From Mesorhizobium sp. M4B.F.Ca.ET.203.01.1.1 (GTDB lineage: Bacteria > Pseudomonadota > Alphaproteobacteria > Rhizobiales > Rhizobiaceae), in NCBI RefSeq assembly GCF_004791025.1, contig NZ_SRUO01000006.1, forward strand, positions 248,001-312,000: a stretch of DNA of 64,000 bases. Reading direction: 5' to 3'. The translations under genes and the position numbers were made by a program. Numbering within the stretch: position 1 is the stretch's first letter; each line of letters begins with the position of its first letter. Shown piece after piece: positions 21,464-32,640 of this stretch. The notes beneath the pieces were generated by a model. The model saw only the letters and a program-made list of their open reading frames with translations. It was not told where the DNA came from and did not search any database.

Positions 21464-22888
21464 TCAGCGCGGCTCGAACCGGTAGAGCGGTTGCGCGAGC
21501 GCCACCGGGGGCCGCAGCAAGTCGGCGCAGCGGCGGTCCAGGTCGAGCGCCAGCTGATGAGCTCTCCGCACTGCCGTCTTCCAGTCGCCGGCTGTCTTCA
21601 GAAACCCCACCGCGTCTGCGGGGCGATCGGCCGCGATCATCAGATCTGCGGCGACGATGCGATCGTCTGGTGAAATGGTTTCGCCGGCCTTCAGCTTGCC
21701 GGCCAATCCGACCCACTGCTCCCAGGGGAAGGCCGCCGCCAGCTGTTTCGGGCGAGGGGGCGCTTCGGTCTCATCGCCTTGCATGAAAGGCGCCAAAGCA
21801 AACCGCGCCAATGCCTTTCGACGAAAGACTCGGCCATTTCGCCCTGCACATCGGAGATGCCAAAGCCAGCGAGGATACTCTCCCGGTCTTTGCGACCGAG
21901 AACATAGTCGAGCCCATCGAGCATGGCCGCCGTGACGGCATCGGGATTGTTGATCGGGTCGAGCTGTTTTGCCGCGATCCGCGCGTTAAGGCCTTCGGCC
22001 ACCATTGTGCCGACGCGCAGGTCGCCGCTGTAATTTATCACCTGCAGCAGAATCGCCGTTTGCGGAGCATAGGCAACAAGCCGCCCGACCGTCCGCAGAA
22101 CGGCGCCCAAATCATTCTTGCGGTCGATCGCCTGGACTTCCGCCGGCTGTTTGGAAATATCGAAGGAAGGACGAAGATCGGCCGCGTGGAGCGCATTGCG
22201 TATGAACTGCGCGCGGTCGTCCTTTTTGGGAAGCACCGTGGCCGGAAGGCGATCGAGGGCACGAAGTCAGCAAGATTGTCCTCGAACGCCCGCACATCGA
22301 GGGCCAGCCGCCAAATTCCTGCATCTTCCGCTCTCTTGGCAAAACGCGACTTCGCCTCGTCATCAAGGTCGGCCAGTGCCTGCGCAATCCCCGCCGCGCC
22401 GACCGATGCGTTGTTGGCATCGGATGCCTGCCAGCGCGCCAGTTCGCCCAGCAGCCAGTCGCCGCCATCTTCGGTGACCAGCGCGCGCCAGGCAGATTGG
22501 CCAAGCTGGGCACAATGGACTGTGCCTTGGGCAGCGGTTGCATACCGGCAATCATCGCCGCCCGATCCGGCGTTGTTGCATAGGCAAGCCTGAGTTCGAC
22601 AATGCGCAGCGGCGGGTGACTGCGTTTTTCCAAACCCGCCAGAAGCGCCGAGCCCTCGGCGTAGGCAAGGCCGCCATAGCGTATCTTCAGATAGGCCGCG
22701 TCATCGCCAAAACGATCGCGCCAGAAATTCGGGAACGTTGCCGGTTCGGCGAGCAGGAAATCGCCCGCGTCCAGGATGGCTGGCGTGTGAGCGCAAGCGC
22801 CGGGCTGCGCCTGTGCGCCGGCAGCCGGCGCTATCGGCGCGATCCCCATGATCGCCGCCACGACTGCAAGAACTGCCTGCCGACGCAT
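21464..22888 (-). pseudogene. Exported protein gene (about 475 codons) broken by three frameshifts
   Basis: Starts MRRQAVLAVVAAIMG with a signal peptide (cleavage near GAQA-QPG). Reading must change frame near 22500, 22245 and 21820. Adding one G or C in a short G/C run at each place (SLGQSAWRALV, IAFPATVLPKKDD, VERALARFALAP) restores a continuous, compositionally sensible helical protein ending LYRFEPR. I do not recognise the family. The three lesions act in the same direction. Either a recent pseudogene or base-calling loss in homopolymers. Confidence 0.7.
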
Positions 22889-22998
22889 GGTGGCCCCCTC
22901 CATTCCGCCGAGCGATCGTATACCGGAAATCATCGCCGGCGCCAGCGCGCGGCCTTTGGCCAGGGCATGCACCCGTCCCCAAATGCTTGCGCCAGATG

Positions 22999-23956
22999 GC
23001 ATCGATCCTATCTTGCAAGAGGAAGAAACATGCCGGAGCCGCAACCTTGGCCGCAAGAAAGAGAGCCGCCAACCGCTATTACAGCGGCCCGCCAAGCGAC
23101 CATTTCGACGGCACCCTGTTCTTCAACCCCGACGGCAAGCCGCCCGGCCGCTTCGCTGATCTCCTGAAATGGCAGTTGGGCGGCGAGCGCGCGAAATGGC
23201 CGGCGGCCAATCCGAGCCCGTTCCATCAGGCGAGGCCGGACGAGCGCGTCGACAGCGGCGCGCTGCGGCTCACCATGGTCGGCCATTCCTCGCTGCTCAT
23301 CCAGACGGCGGGGCTGAACATCCTTACTGATCCGGTCTGGTCGCAGCGCGTCTCGCCGCTTTCCTTCGCCGGGCCGAAACGGGTCAACGCGCCGGGCATC
23401 GCCTTTTCGCAGCTGCCGCCGATCGACCGACGCCATTATCGACGCCGCCGTGCCCGGCATGCGGCTCAGCGCGCATGACTGGGGCGACAGGATCGACCTC
23501 GGCAAGGATGCCGCCGTCCATGTCGAACCGGTGCACCACTGGTCGGCCCGCGGCACCCGCGACCGGCGCATGGCCCTCTGGGCGGGGTTCGTGGTCGAGA
23601 CGCCAAGCGCAAAAATCTATTTCGCCGGCGATACCGGCTTCCATGGCGGCGCCAACTACCGGCTGATGGCGGAGAAGCATGGCGGTTTCCGCCTCGCCAT
23701 CCTGCCGATCGGCGCCTATGAGCCGCGCTGGTTCATGGAGCCGCAGCACCAGAATCCGGAGGAGGCGGTGCAAGGCATGAAGCTCTGCAACGCAGCCCAC
23801 GCCGCCGGCTGCCACTGGGGCACTTTTCAACTCACCAATGAACCGATCGACGAGCCTGCCCGCAAATTGGCCGAGGCGCTCGACGCCGAGCGCCTGCCGC
23901 GCGAGCGTTTCCGCGCCTTGCGGCCGGGCGAGGTGTGGGATGTGCCGGCCGCCTAG
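22999..23956 (+). pseudogene. Metallo-beta-lactamase-fold hydrolase (RomA/NAPE-PLD type) with internal deletion
   Basis: The N-terminal part (RYYSGPPSDHFDG...MVGHSSLLIQTAGLNILTDPVWS...FSQLPPID) and the C-terminal part (DAAVPGMRLSAHDWGD... KIYFAGDTGFHGGANY ... LPIGAYEPRWFM ... HWGTFQLTNEP) are typical of this family. Between PPID and DAAVPGM the segment of about 35 residues that carries the HxHxDH metal ligands is missing, and the frame changes near 23430. The product would be inactive. The exact start is uncertain (ATG 22999 or TTG 23047). Confidence 0.8.
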
Positions 23957-24037
23957 CCCGGAACCTGAGCCGACCACAGGAACCCAAGCCGACAAGAGGC
24001 GTTGATCCCACAACGCAATTCGGCTGGGAGCCTTCCC

Positions 24038-24199
24038 ATGATCAAGTGGATCATCATCCTTCTTATTGTCGCCGCCGCAGCGAGCCTGCTCGGCATGCCG
24101 GCATTGGCAGGTGCGGCCGCCACCGGCGCGCGCGTCCTGATCGGCATCGTCCTCGTCATCTTCCTGCTGATCGTGCTCGGCGTCTTCGCGGTTACTTAG
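24038..24199 (+). CDS. DUF1328-type small membrane protein
   Basis: 53 residues, two hydrophobic helices (about 3-20 and 32-51) joined by a small-residue turn ALAGAAATGAR, the pattern of the YtjA/DUF1328 family, whose function is unknown. ATG 24038 is preceded by GGGAG at 24026-24030. A longer frame from 24002 lacks such a site. Its last 8 bases overlap the end of a possible minus-strand frame. Confidence 0.82.
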   Translation: MIKWIIILLIVAAAASLLGMPALAGAAATGARVLIGIVLVIFLLIVLGVFAVT

Positions 24200-24383
24200 G
24201 TTCGGCATCTTTGCCGTAACCAGCCGCGTCGTCTTCGTCGTGGGCTAGGCCCGACCTCTTCGTCGTGGCCGGTTCGGCATCTTTGCCGTAATCAGCGGCG
24301 GCGTCTTCGTCGTCGCCAAGGCGCGACGTCTTCGCCGCCGCTTCAACCGCGCCGCACTGGTAATTCCCGCCCGTTTCCGCCAT
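24192..24383 (-). CDS. Possible small acidic repeat protein (doubtful)
   Basis: 63 codons beginning MAETGGNYQCGAVEAAAK and then two 24-residue units, each with an acidic DED-rich core ending YGKDAEP. The 72-base period keeps the frame, which slightly favours coding. Against it, the start is only 34 bases from dapF in divergent orientation, with little room for promoters, and no homologue comes to mind. Confidence 0.3.
   Translation of the reverse strand: MAETGGNYQCGAVEAAAKTSRLGDDEDAAADYGKDAEPATTKRSGLAHDEDDAAGYGKDAEPK
24199..24342. repeat. 72-base tandem duplication
   Basis: Two copies, 24199-24270 and 24271-24342. Both begin GGTTCGGCATCTTTGCCGTA and diverge gradually afterwards. It fills the gap between the DUF1328 gene and dapF. 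Confidence 0.85.
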
Positions 24384-24416
24384 ATAGCGCCAAACGGACA
24401 TGGAATGACCGGCTAG

Positions 24417-25301
24417 ATGGCAGGCACCGCCCCCTTCGCCAAGATGAACGGCATCGGCAACGAGATCATCGTTGCCGATATGCGCGGCCGTGCCGATCGG
24501 GTGACGGCGGCGGCGGCGATCGCGCTCAATGGCGACGCCGCGACCAAGTTCGACCAGATCATGGCGATCCATGACGCCAGGACGCCCGGCACCGCCTACT
24601 ATATCGACATCCTCAATTCCGACGGTTCCGGCGCGCAGGCCTGCGGCAACGGCACACGCTGCGTGGTGCAGGCGCTGGCCGCCGAGACCGGCCTGAAGGC
24701 TTTCACCTTCGAGACCCGCGCCGGCATCCTCAACGCCGTGGAACATGCCGACGGCACGATCTCGGTCGACATGGGCACGCCGCGCTTCGGCTGGCAGGAG
24801 ATCCCGCTTGCCGAGGAGTTCCGCGACACCCGCATGATCGAGCTGCAGATCGGCCCGATCGACGCGCCGGTGCTGCATTCGCCCTCGGCAGTCTCGATGG
24901 GCAACCCGCACGCCATCTTCTGGGTCGACCGCGACGTCTGGTCCTATGAGCTCGACCGCTTCGGCCCGCTTTTGGAAAACCATCCGATCTTCCCCGAGCG
25001 CGCCAACATCACCATCGCTCAGGTCACCTCGCCCGAAACCATGGTCATCCGTACCTGGGAACGCGGCGCCGGCCTGACCAAGGCCTGCGGCTCGGCGGCC
25101 TGCGCCGCCGTGGTGGCGGCCGCCCGCACCAAGCGCACCGGCCGCAGCGTCTCGCTGATGACGCCCGGCGGCGGCTCGCTGCATGTCGAATGGCGCGACG
25201 ACGACCACGTCATCCTGACCGGTGCCGCCGAATGGGAATTCTCCGGCAGCTTCGACCCCTCGACCGGCACCTGGGCCCGCGACACCGAAAGCGCGGCCTG
25301 A
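24417..25301 (+). CDS. dapF: Diaminopimelate epimerase
   Basis: 294 residues. It interconverts LL- and meso-diaminopimelate for lysine and peptidoglycan. Both catalytic cysteines are seen: ACGNGTRC in the first half and KACGSAAC in the second, with [19 protein letters not shown] at the start. The TGA stop shares one base with the mtaB start (TGATG), so translation of the two is coupled. Confidence 0.95.
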   Translation: MAGTAPFAKMNGIGNEIIVADMRGRADRVTAAAAIALNGDAATKFDQIMAIHDARTPGTAYYIDILNSDGSGAQACGNGTRCVVQALAAETGLKAFTFETRAGILNAVEHADGTISVDMGTPRFGWQEIPLAEEFRDTRMIELQIGPIDAPVLHSPSAVSMGNPHAIFWVDRDVWSYELDRFGPLLENHPIFPERANITIAQVTSPETMVIRTWERGAGLTKACGSAACAAVVAAARTKRTGRSVSLMTPGGGSLHVEWRDDDHVILTGAAEWEFSGSFDPSTGTWARDTESAA

Positions 25302-26584
25302 TGGCAATAGACGTCGTCACCTTCGGCTGTCGCTTGAACACCTATGAATCCGAGGTGATGCGCAAGGAGGCGGAAAGCGCCGGCCTCGGCGCGCTGAAGG
25401 GCGGCGCCGTCATCTTCAACACCTGCGCCGTCACCGCGGAAGCGGTGCGCCAGGCCAAGCAATCGATCCGCAAGGCCCGCCGCGAGAACCCGCACGCCCG
25501 CATCATCGTCACCGGTTGCGCGGCGCAGACCGAGCCGCAGAACTTCGCCGCCATGGGCGAGGTCGACCTCGTGCTCGGCAATGAGGAGAAGCTGAAGGCG
25601 AACTCCTATCGCGCGCTGCCCGATTTCGGCGTCAACGACACTGAGAAGGCGCGCGTCAACGACATCTTCTCGGTGCGCGAGACGGCCGGCCACATGGTCG
25701 ATGCGATCGAGGGCCGGGCGCGCGCCTTCGTCCAGGTGCAGAACGGCTGCGACCACCGCTGCACCTTCTGCATCATCCCTTACGGCCGCGGCAATTCGCG
25801 CTCGGTGCCGATGGGCGCCGTGGTCGAGCAGGTCAAGCGGCTGGCCGGCAATGGCTATGCCGAGGTCGTGCTGACCGGCGTCGACATGACCAGCTTTGGC
25901 GCCGACCTGCCGGGCGCCCCGAAGCTTGGGAAGCTGGTGAAGACGATCCTGCGCCAGGTGCCAGAGGTGACGCGGCTCAGGCTGTCCTCGATCGATTCCA
26001 TCGAGGCCGACGACGACCTGCTGGATGCCATCGCCACCGAGCCCCGGCTGATGCCGCATCTGCATCTGTCGCTGCAGTCGGGCGACGACATGATCCTGAA
26101 GCGCATGAAGCGCCGCCATCTGCGCGACCAGTCGATCCGCTTCTGCGAGGACGTGCGCAAGCTGCGCCCCGGCATCGTCTTTGGCGCCGACATCATCGCC
26201 GGCTTCCCGACCGAGACCGAGGCGATGTTCGAGAATTCGGAAAGAATAGTCGAGGAATGCGGATTGACGCATCTCCACGTCTTCCCGTTCAGCCCACGCG
26301 AAGGCACGCCCGCCGCGCGCATGCCGCAGGTCCGCCGCGAGGTGGTCAAGCAGCGCGCCGCCAGGCTGCGCGCCGCCGGCGAGGCCGCCTATCGCCGCCA
26401 TCTCGCTGCCCTTGCCGGCACGCGCCAGTCGATCCTGGTCGAGCGCGACGGCCTCGGCCGCACCGAGGGGTTCACGCTGGCCGCCATCGACGCCGGGATG
26501 CCGGGCGAGATCGTCGAGGCCATCATCACCGGCCATGACGGCACCCGCCTGATCGCGGCGCCGCTGACCGCCCGCGCTGCCTGA
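25301..26584 (+). CDS. mtaB: tRNA t6A37 methylthiotransferase MtaB
   Basis: 427 residues. Radical-SAM methylthiotransferase that makes ms2t6A at position 37. An N-terminal UPF0004 domain with its Cys ligands (TFGCRLNTYES, NTCAVTAEA, VTGCAAQ), then the radical-SAM cluster motif CDHRCTFC, and a C-terminal TRAM-like domain (RQSILVERDGLGRTEGFTLAAI). I start at ATG 25301, which gives the family N-terminus [13 protein letters not shown] and overlaps the dapF stop. Confidence 0.94.
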   Translation: MAIDVVTFGCRLNTYESEVMRKEAESAGLGALKGGAVIFNTCAVTAEAVRQAKQSIRKARRENPHARIIVTGCAAQTEPQNFAAMGEVDLVLGNEEKLKANSYRALPDFGVNDTEKARVNDIFSVRETAGHMVDAIEGRARAFVQVQNGCDHRCTFCIIPYGRGNSRSVPMGAVVEQVKRLAGNGYAEVVLTGVDMTSFGADLPGAPKLGKLVKTILRQVPEVTRLRLSSIDSIEADDDLLDAIATEPRLMPHLHLSLQSGDDMILKRMKRRHLRDQSIRFCEDVRKLRPGIVFGADIIAGFPTETEAMFENSERIVEECGLTHLHVFPFSPREGTPAARMPQVRREVVKQRAARLRAAGEAAYRRHLAALAGTRQSILVERDGLGRTEGFTLAAIDAGMPGEIVEAIITGHDGTRLIAAPLTARAA

Positions 26585-26597
26585 GAAAACGCAAAGC

Positions 26598-28475
<1,878 letters not shown>

Positions 28476-28517
28476 ACGATCCCAAAAGCGCCGACTTTCG
28501 GGACAACAAGGACTTCC

Positions 28518-29183
28518 ATGAACATCCTCGAACGCGACCCGTCCGACCCGCAGAAACAGAAGAAGGAAGGCGTCAACCCGGCGCTCAAGCTGCTGCTTGA
28601 GCTCGGCCCGCTGCTGGTGTTCTTCTTCGCCAATGCGCGCGGCGAATGGCTGGTGCAGAAATTTCCGGCGCTGGGCGAGCTCGGCGGACCGATTTTCGTC
28701 GCCACGGGCCTGTTCATGGCCGCCACCGCCATCGCGCTGATGGCGTCCTGGCTGCTGACCCGCACCTTGCCGATCATGCCGCTCGTGTCGGGTGTCGTGG
28801 TCTTCGTCTTCGGCGCACTGACGCTCTATCTGCAGGACGACATCTTCATCAAGATGAAGCCGACTATCGTCAACACGCTGTTCGGCGGCGTGCTGCTCGG
28901 CGGCCTGTTCTTCGGCAAGTCGCTGCTTGGCTACGTCTTCGATTCCGCCTTCAGCCTCGACACCGAGGGCTGGAGGAAGCTTACCTTCCGCTGGGGGCTG
29001 TTCTTCCTCTTCCTGGCCATCGTCAACGAAGTCGTCTGGCGCAATTTCTCGACCGATGCCTGGGTTACGTTCAAGGTCTGGGGCATCATGCCCATCACGC
29101 TTCTCTTCACCTTCAGCCAGATGCCGCTGATCATGCGCCATTCGCTGGAGGAAAAGGCCAAGGAAGAGAACGCCGGCAAATAG
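28518..29183 (+). CDS. yciB: Inner-membrane septation protein YciB/IspZ
   Basis: 221 residues, five or six membrane helices. The family signature is present: [20 protein letters not shown] at the start, [37 protein letters not shown] in the middle and [23 protein letters not shown] later. The family acts in envelope maintenance and septation. Follows ftsY by 42 bases, with an AAGGA ribosome site; an ftsY-yciB order is common in rhizobia. Confidence 0.93.
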   Translation: MNILERDPSDPQKQKKEGVNPALKLLLELGPLLVFFFANARGEWLVQKFPALGELGGPIFVATGLFMAATAIALMASWLLTRTLPIMPLVSGVVVFVFGALTLYLQDDIFIKMKPTIVNTLFGGVLLGGLFFGKSLLGYVFDSAFSLDTEGWRKLTFRWGLFFLFLAIVNEVVWRNFSTDAWVTFKVWGIMPITLLFTFSQMPLIMRHSLEEKAKEENAGK

Positions 29184-29202
29184 AACTGAGAGGGGGACGG
29201 GC

Positions 29203-29822
29203 ATGGAATTCCTCACCACGCGCGACGAGCTGAGGACGATCTACAAGACGCCCCGACCGACCGACGGCCCCATCCGCAAGGAGCTGAAGGCGCTCGACGG
29301 CCACTGCCGCTCCTTCATCGGCAAGAGCCCCTTCGTGCTGATCGGCTCCTCCGACGGCGCCGGCAATGCCGACGTGACGCCGAAAGGCGACAAGCCCGGC
29401 TTCGCCGCCATCCTCGACGACAACACCATCGCCATCCCCGACCGGCCCGGCAACAACCGGCTGGACACGCTGGAGAACATCGTCCGCAATCCCTCGGTCG
29501 GGCTGTTGTTCCTCATTCCCGGCATGACGAGACGCTGCGCGTCAACGGCGACGCCCGCATCACCGTCGATGCCGGCCTGCGCGGGCGGCTGGCCGTCGAC
29601 GGCAAGGAGCCGCAGAGCGTCGTCGTGGTGTCGGTCAAGGCCGCCTACATGCATTGCGCCAAGGCCTTCATGCGCTCGGATCTGTGGAAGCCGGAGACCT
29701 GGTACGACCGCGCGACGCTGCCGACGCTCGGCCAGATCATCCGCGACCAGCTGGCGCTCGCCGAGGCGGCCGGCGACATCGACCGCGAGCTGGACCAGGA
29801 TTACCGGCAGACCATGTGGTAG
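29203..29822 (+). pseudogene. PPOX-family (FMN-binding split barrel) protein, one frameshift
   Basis: MEFLTTRDELRTIYKTPRPTDG...GNNRLDTLENIVRNPSVGLLFLIPGM is the start of an MSMEG_1061-like pyridoxamine-phosphate-oxidase-fold protein. At about 29526 the frame breaks; the rest (DETLRVNGDARITVDAGL..., then MHCAKAFMRSDLWKPETW) continues in the next frame to a stop at 29822. One added G after ATG would restore a 206-residue protein. The gene follows yciB by 19 bases. Confidence 0.8.
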
Positions 29823-29854
29823 CCTCGGGCACGATTCGCCCGGACAGTTCCCGC

Positions 29855-30391
29855 TTGCTCAACATCTTTGCCATTTCCGGCAGCCTGCGCGCCGCCTCGA
29901 CGAATTCGGCGCTGCTCGCGGCGCTGGCTCAAAACGCGCCGGCCGGCTCCCGCGTGACCCTCTATGACGGACTTGGCCGGCTGCCGATCTTCAACCCGGA
30001 CGACGAGGGCGAGCGCACGCCACCGGAAGCGGCAGCGCTGATCGAGGCCGTCACCGCGGCCGACGGCGTCATCGTCTCCTGTCCGGAATATGCCCATGGC
30101 GTGCCGGGCGGTATGAAGAACGCGCTCGACTGGCTGGTGTCGCGCGACGCCGCCGTCGCCAAGCCGGCCATGCTGGTGCACGCCTCGCCGCGCTCGCTCT
30201 ACGCCCGCGCCGCGCTCAGCGAGATCATGCGCACCATGTCTTTCGTCCTCTTTGAGGAGACGGCGCTGGAGATCGTCCTGATCGGCAAGAAGCCGCCGGA
30301 GATGGAGGCGATCTTGACGACGGCCGAGAACCGGCTGGCGATGCGCGCGGCGGTGCAGGGCTTCGCGGCGTCTATACGCGGTCGAATATGA
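29855..30391 (+). CDS. NADPH-dependent FMN reductase
   Basis: 178 residues, flavodoxin-like fold. FMN phosphate loop ISGSLRAASTNSALL near the start and CPEYAHGVPGGMKNALDWLV in the middle are characteristic. Reduces flavin or quinones; exact substrate unknown. No ATG fits: a TTG at 29855 gives the natural N-terminus (LLNIFAISGS), while a GTG at 29816 would overlap the PPOX stop. Probably co-transcribed with the broken PPOX gene. Confidence 0.85.
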   Translation: MLNIFAISGSLRAASTNSALLAALAQNAPAGSRVTLYDGLGRLPIFNPDDEGERTPPEAAALIEAVTAADGVIVSCPEYAHGVPGGMKNALDWLVSRDAAVAKPAMLVHASPRSLYARAALSEIMRTMSFVLFEETALEIVLIGKKPPEMEAILTTAENRLAMRAAVQGFAASIRGRI

Positions 30392-30403
30392 GGTCGTCAT
30401 CCT

Positions 30404-30436
30404 GGAGCGAAGCGACGCAGCGCAGACCCTAGGACC
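30404..30436. repeat. Dispersed GAGCGAAGCGACGCAG repeat, copy 1
   Basis: 33 bases beginning GGAGCGAAGCGACGCAGCGC. Its ends TCCTGG (30399-30404) and CCTAGGA (30428-30434) are near-complementary. A second copy is at 39606-39638. Both lie just after gene ends. Confidence 0.75.
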
Positions 30437-30534
30437 CGTGCCGTTACGCTAAGGCATTACAACGGTTACAGAATTCTGCGCCGTTGCACCGACGTCGAAG
30501 GTCACGGCATGGAGGGGCGCTCTCCGGCGAGCCG

Positions 30535-31455
30535 TCAATACGTTTTGGCGCCATTCACCATCAGCCGCACCATGTAGAGCGACGTCGTGCCCGCGATGTA
30601 AAGGCAGTTCCGCTTGTTGCCGCCGAACACGCAGTTGGCGACGACCTCCGGCACCTTGATCTTGCCGATCAATGTGCCGTCCGGATCGTAGCAATGGACG
30701 CCGTCGGCGGCGCTCGTCCAGATGCGCCCGTCCTCGTCGACCCGGAAGCCGTCGAACAGGCCGGCCGTGCAGTCGGCGAAGACCTTTTCGCCGGAGACCT
30801 TCTTGCCGCCCTTGCCGACGTTGAAGACGCGGATATGCGCAGGGTTCTTGGCGCCGTGGGTGCGCCCGGTGTCGGCGACATAGAGTTTGCTTTCGTCGAG
30901 CGAGAAGGCAAGCCCGTTGGGCCTCACCATGTCGGTGATGACGGCATCGATCTCGCCGCTGTCCGGATCGACCCGGTAGACGTTGCAGGCGCCGATCTCG
31001 CTCTCGGCCTTGTCGCCTTCATAGTCGGTGTCGATGCCGTAGCTCGGATCGGTGAACCAGATCGAACCGTCGGACTTCACCACCGCGTCGTTGGGCGAAT
31101 TCAGCCGCTTGCCGCGCCATTTGTCGGCGATGGTGATGATCGAGCCGTCATGCTCGGTGCGGCTGACACGGCGGCCCGAATGCTCGCAGGTGACCAGCCG
31201 GCCCTGCCGGTCGACCGTGTTGCCGTTGGAATTTCCCGACGGCTGGCGGAACACGCTGACGCCGCTGTCGGTCTCGTCAAAGCGCAGCATGCGGTTGTTC
31301 GGGATATCCGACCAGACGAGATAACGGCCGGCGGCGAACCAGGCCGGGCCTTCCGCCCAGCGGCATCCGGTGAACAGCTTCTCCACTTGCGCGTTGGAGT
31401 TGAACAACCGCGCGAAACGCGGATCGAGAATTTCGTAGTAGTCGGCGGCCGCCAT
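30535..31455 (-). CDS. SMP-30/gluconolactonase family hydrolase
   Basis: 306 residues, six-bladed beta-propeller lactonase of the SMP-30/regucalcin type. Metal-site residues are in GCRWAEGPAWF (Glu), RLNSPNDAVV (Asn), MVRPNGLAFSLDESKLYVADTG (Asn) and LFDGFRVDEDGRIWTS (Asp). Such enzymes hydrolyse sugar lactones. Start chosen at 31453-31455 (MAAADYYEIL), preceded by a strong GGGAGGAG; a longer in-frame extension has no such site. Confidence 0.88.
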   Translation of the reverse strand: MAAADYYEILDPRFARLFNSNAQVEKLFTGCRWAEGPAWFAAGRYLVWSDIPNNRMLRFDETDSGVSVFRQPSGNSNGNTVDRQGRLVTCEHSGRRVSRTEHDGSIITIADKWRGKRLNSPNDAVVKSDGSIWFTDPSYGIDTDYEGDKAESEIGACNVYRVDPDSGEIDAVITDMVRPNGLAFSLDESKLYVADTGRTHGAKNPAHIRVFNVGKGGKKVSGEKVFADCTAGLFDGFRVDEDGRIWTSAADGVHCYDPDGTLIGKIKVPEVVANCVFGGNKRNCLYIAGTTSLYMVRLMVNGAKTY

Positions 31456-31726
31456 GCATCTCCTCCCGGCATTCAGTCGGTCGCGATCAAGCCAGCCGGC
31501 GAGCGATATGGCAAGATCGGTGATAACGGCTTCACCGTCTCTTGAGGCCTTGGCAGCCTTCAATCAGGTTTGCTCGGCGGTAACGGCCGGTTAACCGGCT
31601 ATGCGTTCAGCGCAATGGTGCATTGCAACATCTTCTTTTTGCAACGCACTATTCCTATGTCATGCTCCGTATCGATCAAGGGAGGAACAATTCGCCGCCA
31701 GAACGCGGCACGAAAGGACCCTCGTC

Positions 31727-31894
31727 ATGATCTTCGACAACTTTGTTTCCCGCGCTCGCACCAGCATCGCCAAGCGCAAGCAGTACAACCGCCTCGTCGC
31801 CGAAATCGACAGCTTCTCCAGCCGCGATCTGGCCGACATGCGCGCCGACCGCTCCGAGATGCTCTACCAGATCCACAAGCAGATCTACGGCTGA
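31727..31894 (+). CDS. DUF1127 small protein
   Basis: 55 residues, basic, single DUF1127 helix pair (YNRLVAEIDSFSSRDLADMRADRSEMLYQIHKQIYG). In Agrobacterium and Rhodobacter such proteins influence RNA turnover, phosphate and stress responses. Start ATG 31727; a longer reading frame upstream is not family-like. Upstream 31615-31665 holds two TTGCAA elements in an A/T-rich zone, a probable promoter region. Confidence 0.9.
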   Translation: MIFDNFVSRARTSIAKRKQYNRLVAEIDSFSSRDLADMRADRSEMLYQIHKQIYG

Positions 31895-31955
31895 GTTTTT
31901 CGCCCCAACCAGCTCCGCGCCGTCAGGCGCGTTGAGATTCAGGTCAGGCCGAGTC

Positions 31956-32036
31956 GAGAATGGTGGATTCCGAGAACCGGAGCGGAGCGTACTTAGGTAC
32001 GTGAGCACCGGAAGCGCGCAGGAAGCCGCGATTCGC
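31956..32036. repeat. Dispersed palindromic element, copy 2
   Basis: The core 31972-32017 is nearly identical to that in copy 1 (6714-6784), with GTACTTAGGTAC replacing GTACTAAAGTAC. Imperfect arms 31956-31971 and 32021-32036 pair with each other but differ in sequence from those of copy 1. It again lies between convergent gene ends (DUF1127 and ccmG). Confidence 0.75.
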
Positions 32037-32055
32037 AGGCCGCCATCACCTGATA

Positions 32056-32640
32056 TCAATGCGCCGCCAGCGCCTTCTCGATCTGCGGCAAGAGCAGAGT
32101 TTCCGCAGATTCGGCCGTGATCGGCCCGACATGCTTGTAGGCGATCTTGCCGTCCTTGCCGACGACGAAGGTCTCCGGCACGCCGTAGACGCCCCAGTCG
32201 ATCGCCGCCCGGCCCGCCTCGTCGACACCGATCGCCTGGTAGGGATTGCCGACCTCGCCGAGGAATCGGCGGGCGTTCGCGGGCTCGTCCTTGTAGTTCA
32301 GCGCCGCCAGCACGAAACGCTTGTCCTTCGACAGAGCGAGCAGCACCGGATGCTCGTCGCGGCACGGCGCGCACCACGAGGCAAAGACGTTGACCAGCGT
32401 GACCTTGCCGGCGAAGGCCTTCGAATCGAGCCCCGGCAAGGCGCTGCCTTGCAGCGGCGGCAGGTTGGTCTGCGGCGCCGGCAGGCCGATCAGCGCCGAC
32501 GGCACTTCCGACACGTCGCGGCCGGACAGAAGCTGCGACAGGAACAGCCCCGCCAGCCCGAGGAACACCAGCAGCGGCAAAAGCACGAACAGGCGCCGCC
32601 ACCGCGCCGGCGTTGCGGTCTCCGTGCTCTCGCCGCTCAT
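32056..32640 (-). CDS. ccmG: Cytochrome c maturation thioredoxin CcmG/DsbE
   Basis: 194 residues. One N-terminal membrane anchor (about 16-36), then a periplasmic thioredoxin fold with active site FASWCAPCRDEHP and VYGVPETFVVGKDGKI. It reduces the apocytochrome haem-binding cysteines. ATG overlaps the ccmD stop (ATGA). Last of the ccm genes here. Confidence 0.93.
   Translation of the reverse strand: MSGESTETATPARWRRLFVLLPLLVFLGLAGLFLSQLLSGRDVSEVPSALIGLPAPQTNLPPLQGSALPGLDSKAFAGKVTLVNVFASWCAPCRDEHPVLLALSKDKRFVLAALNYKDEPANARRFLGEVGNPYQAIGVDEAGRAAIDWGVYGVPETFVVGKDGKIAYKHVGPITAESAETLLLPQIEKALAAH

Noticed and set aside
21464..22888. Programmed ribosomal frameshifting
   Set aside because: Three shifts at unrelated sites without slippery heptamers; decay or base-calling loss is simpler.
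22888..22998. Frame beginning ATG at 23030 with a good ribosome site
   Set aside because: It leaves the metallo-hydrolase frame within 60 bases, and its sequence is not family-like; it may reflect another lost base but cannot be shown.
23450..23956. Independent short hydrolase gene starting at 23450
   Set aside because: It lacks the first half of the fold, which lies immediately upstream in another frame; both halves belong to one broken gene.
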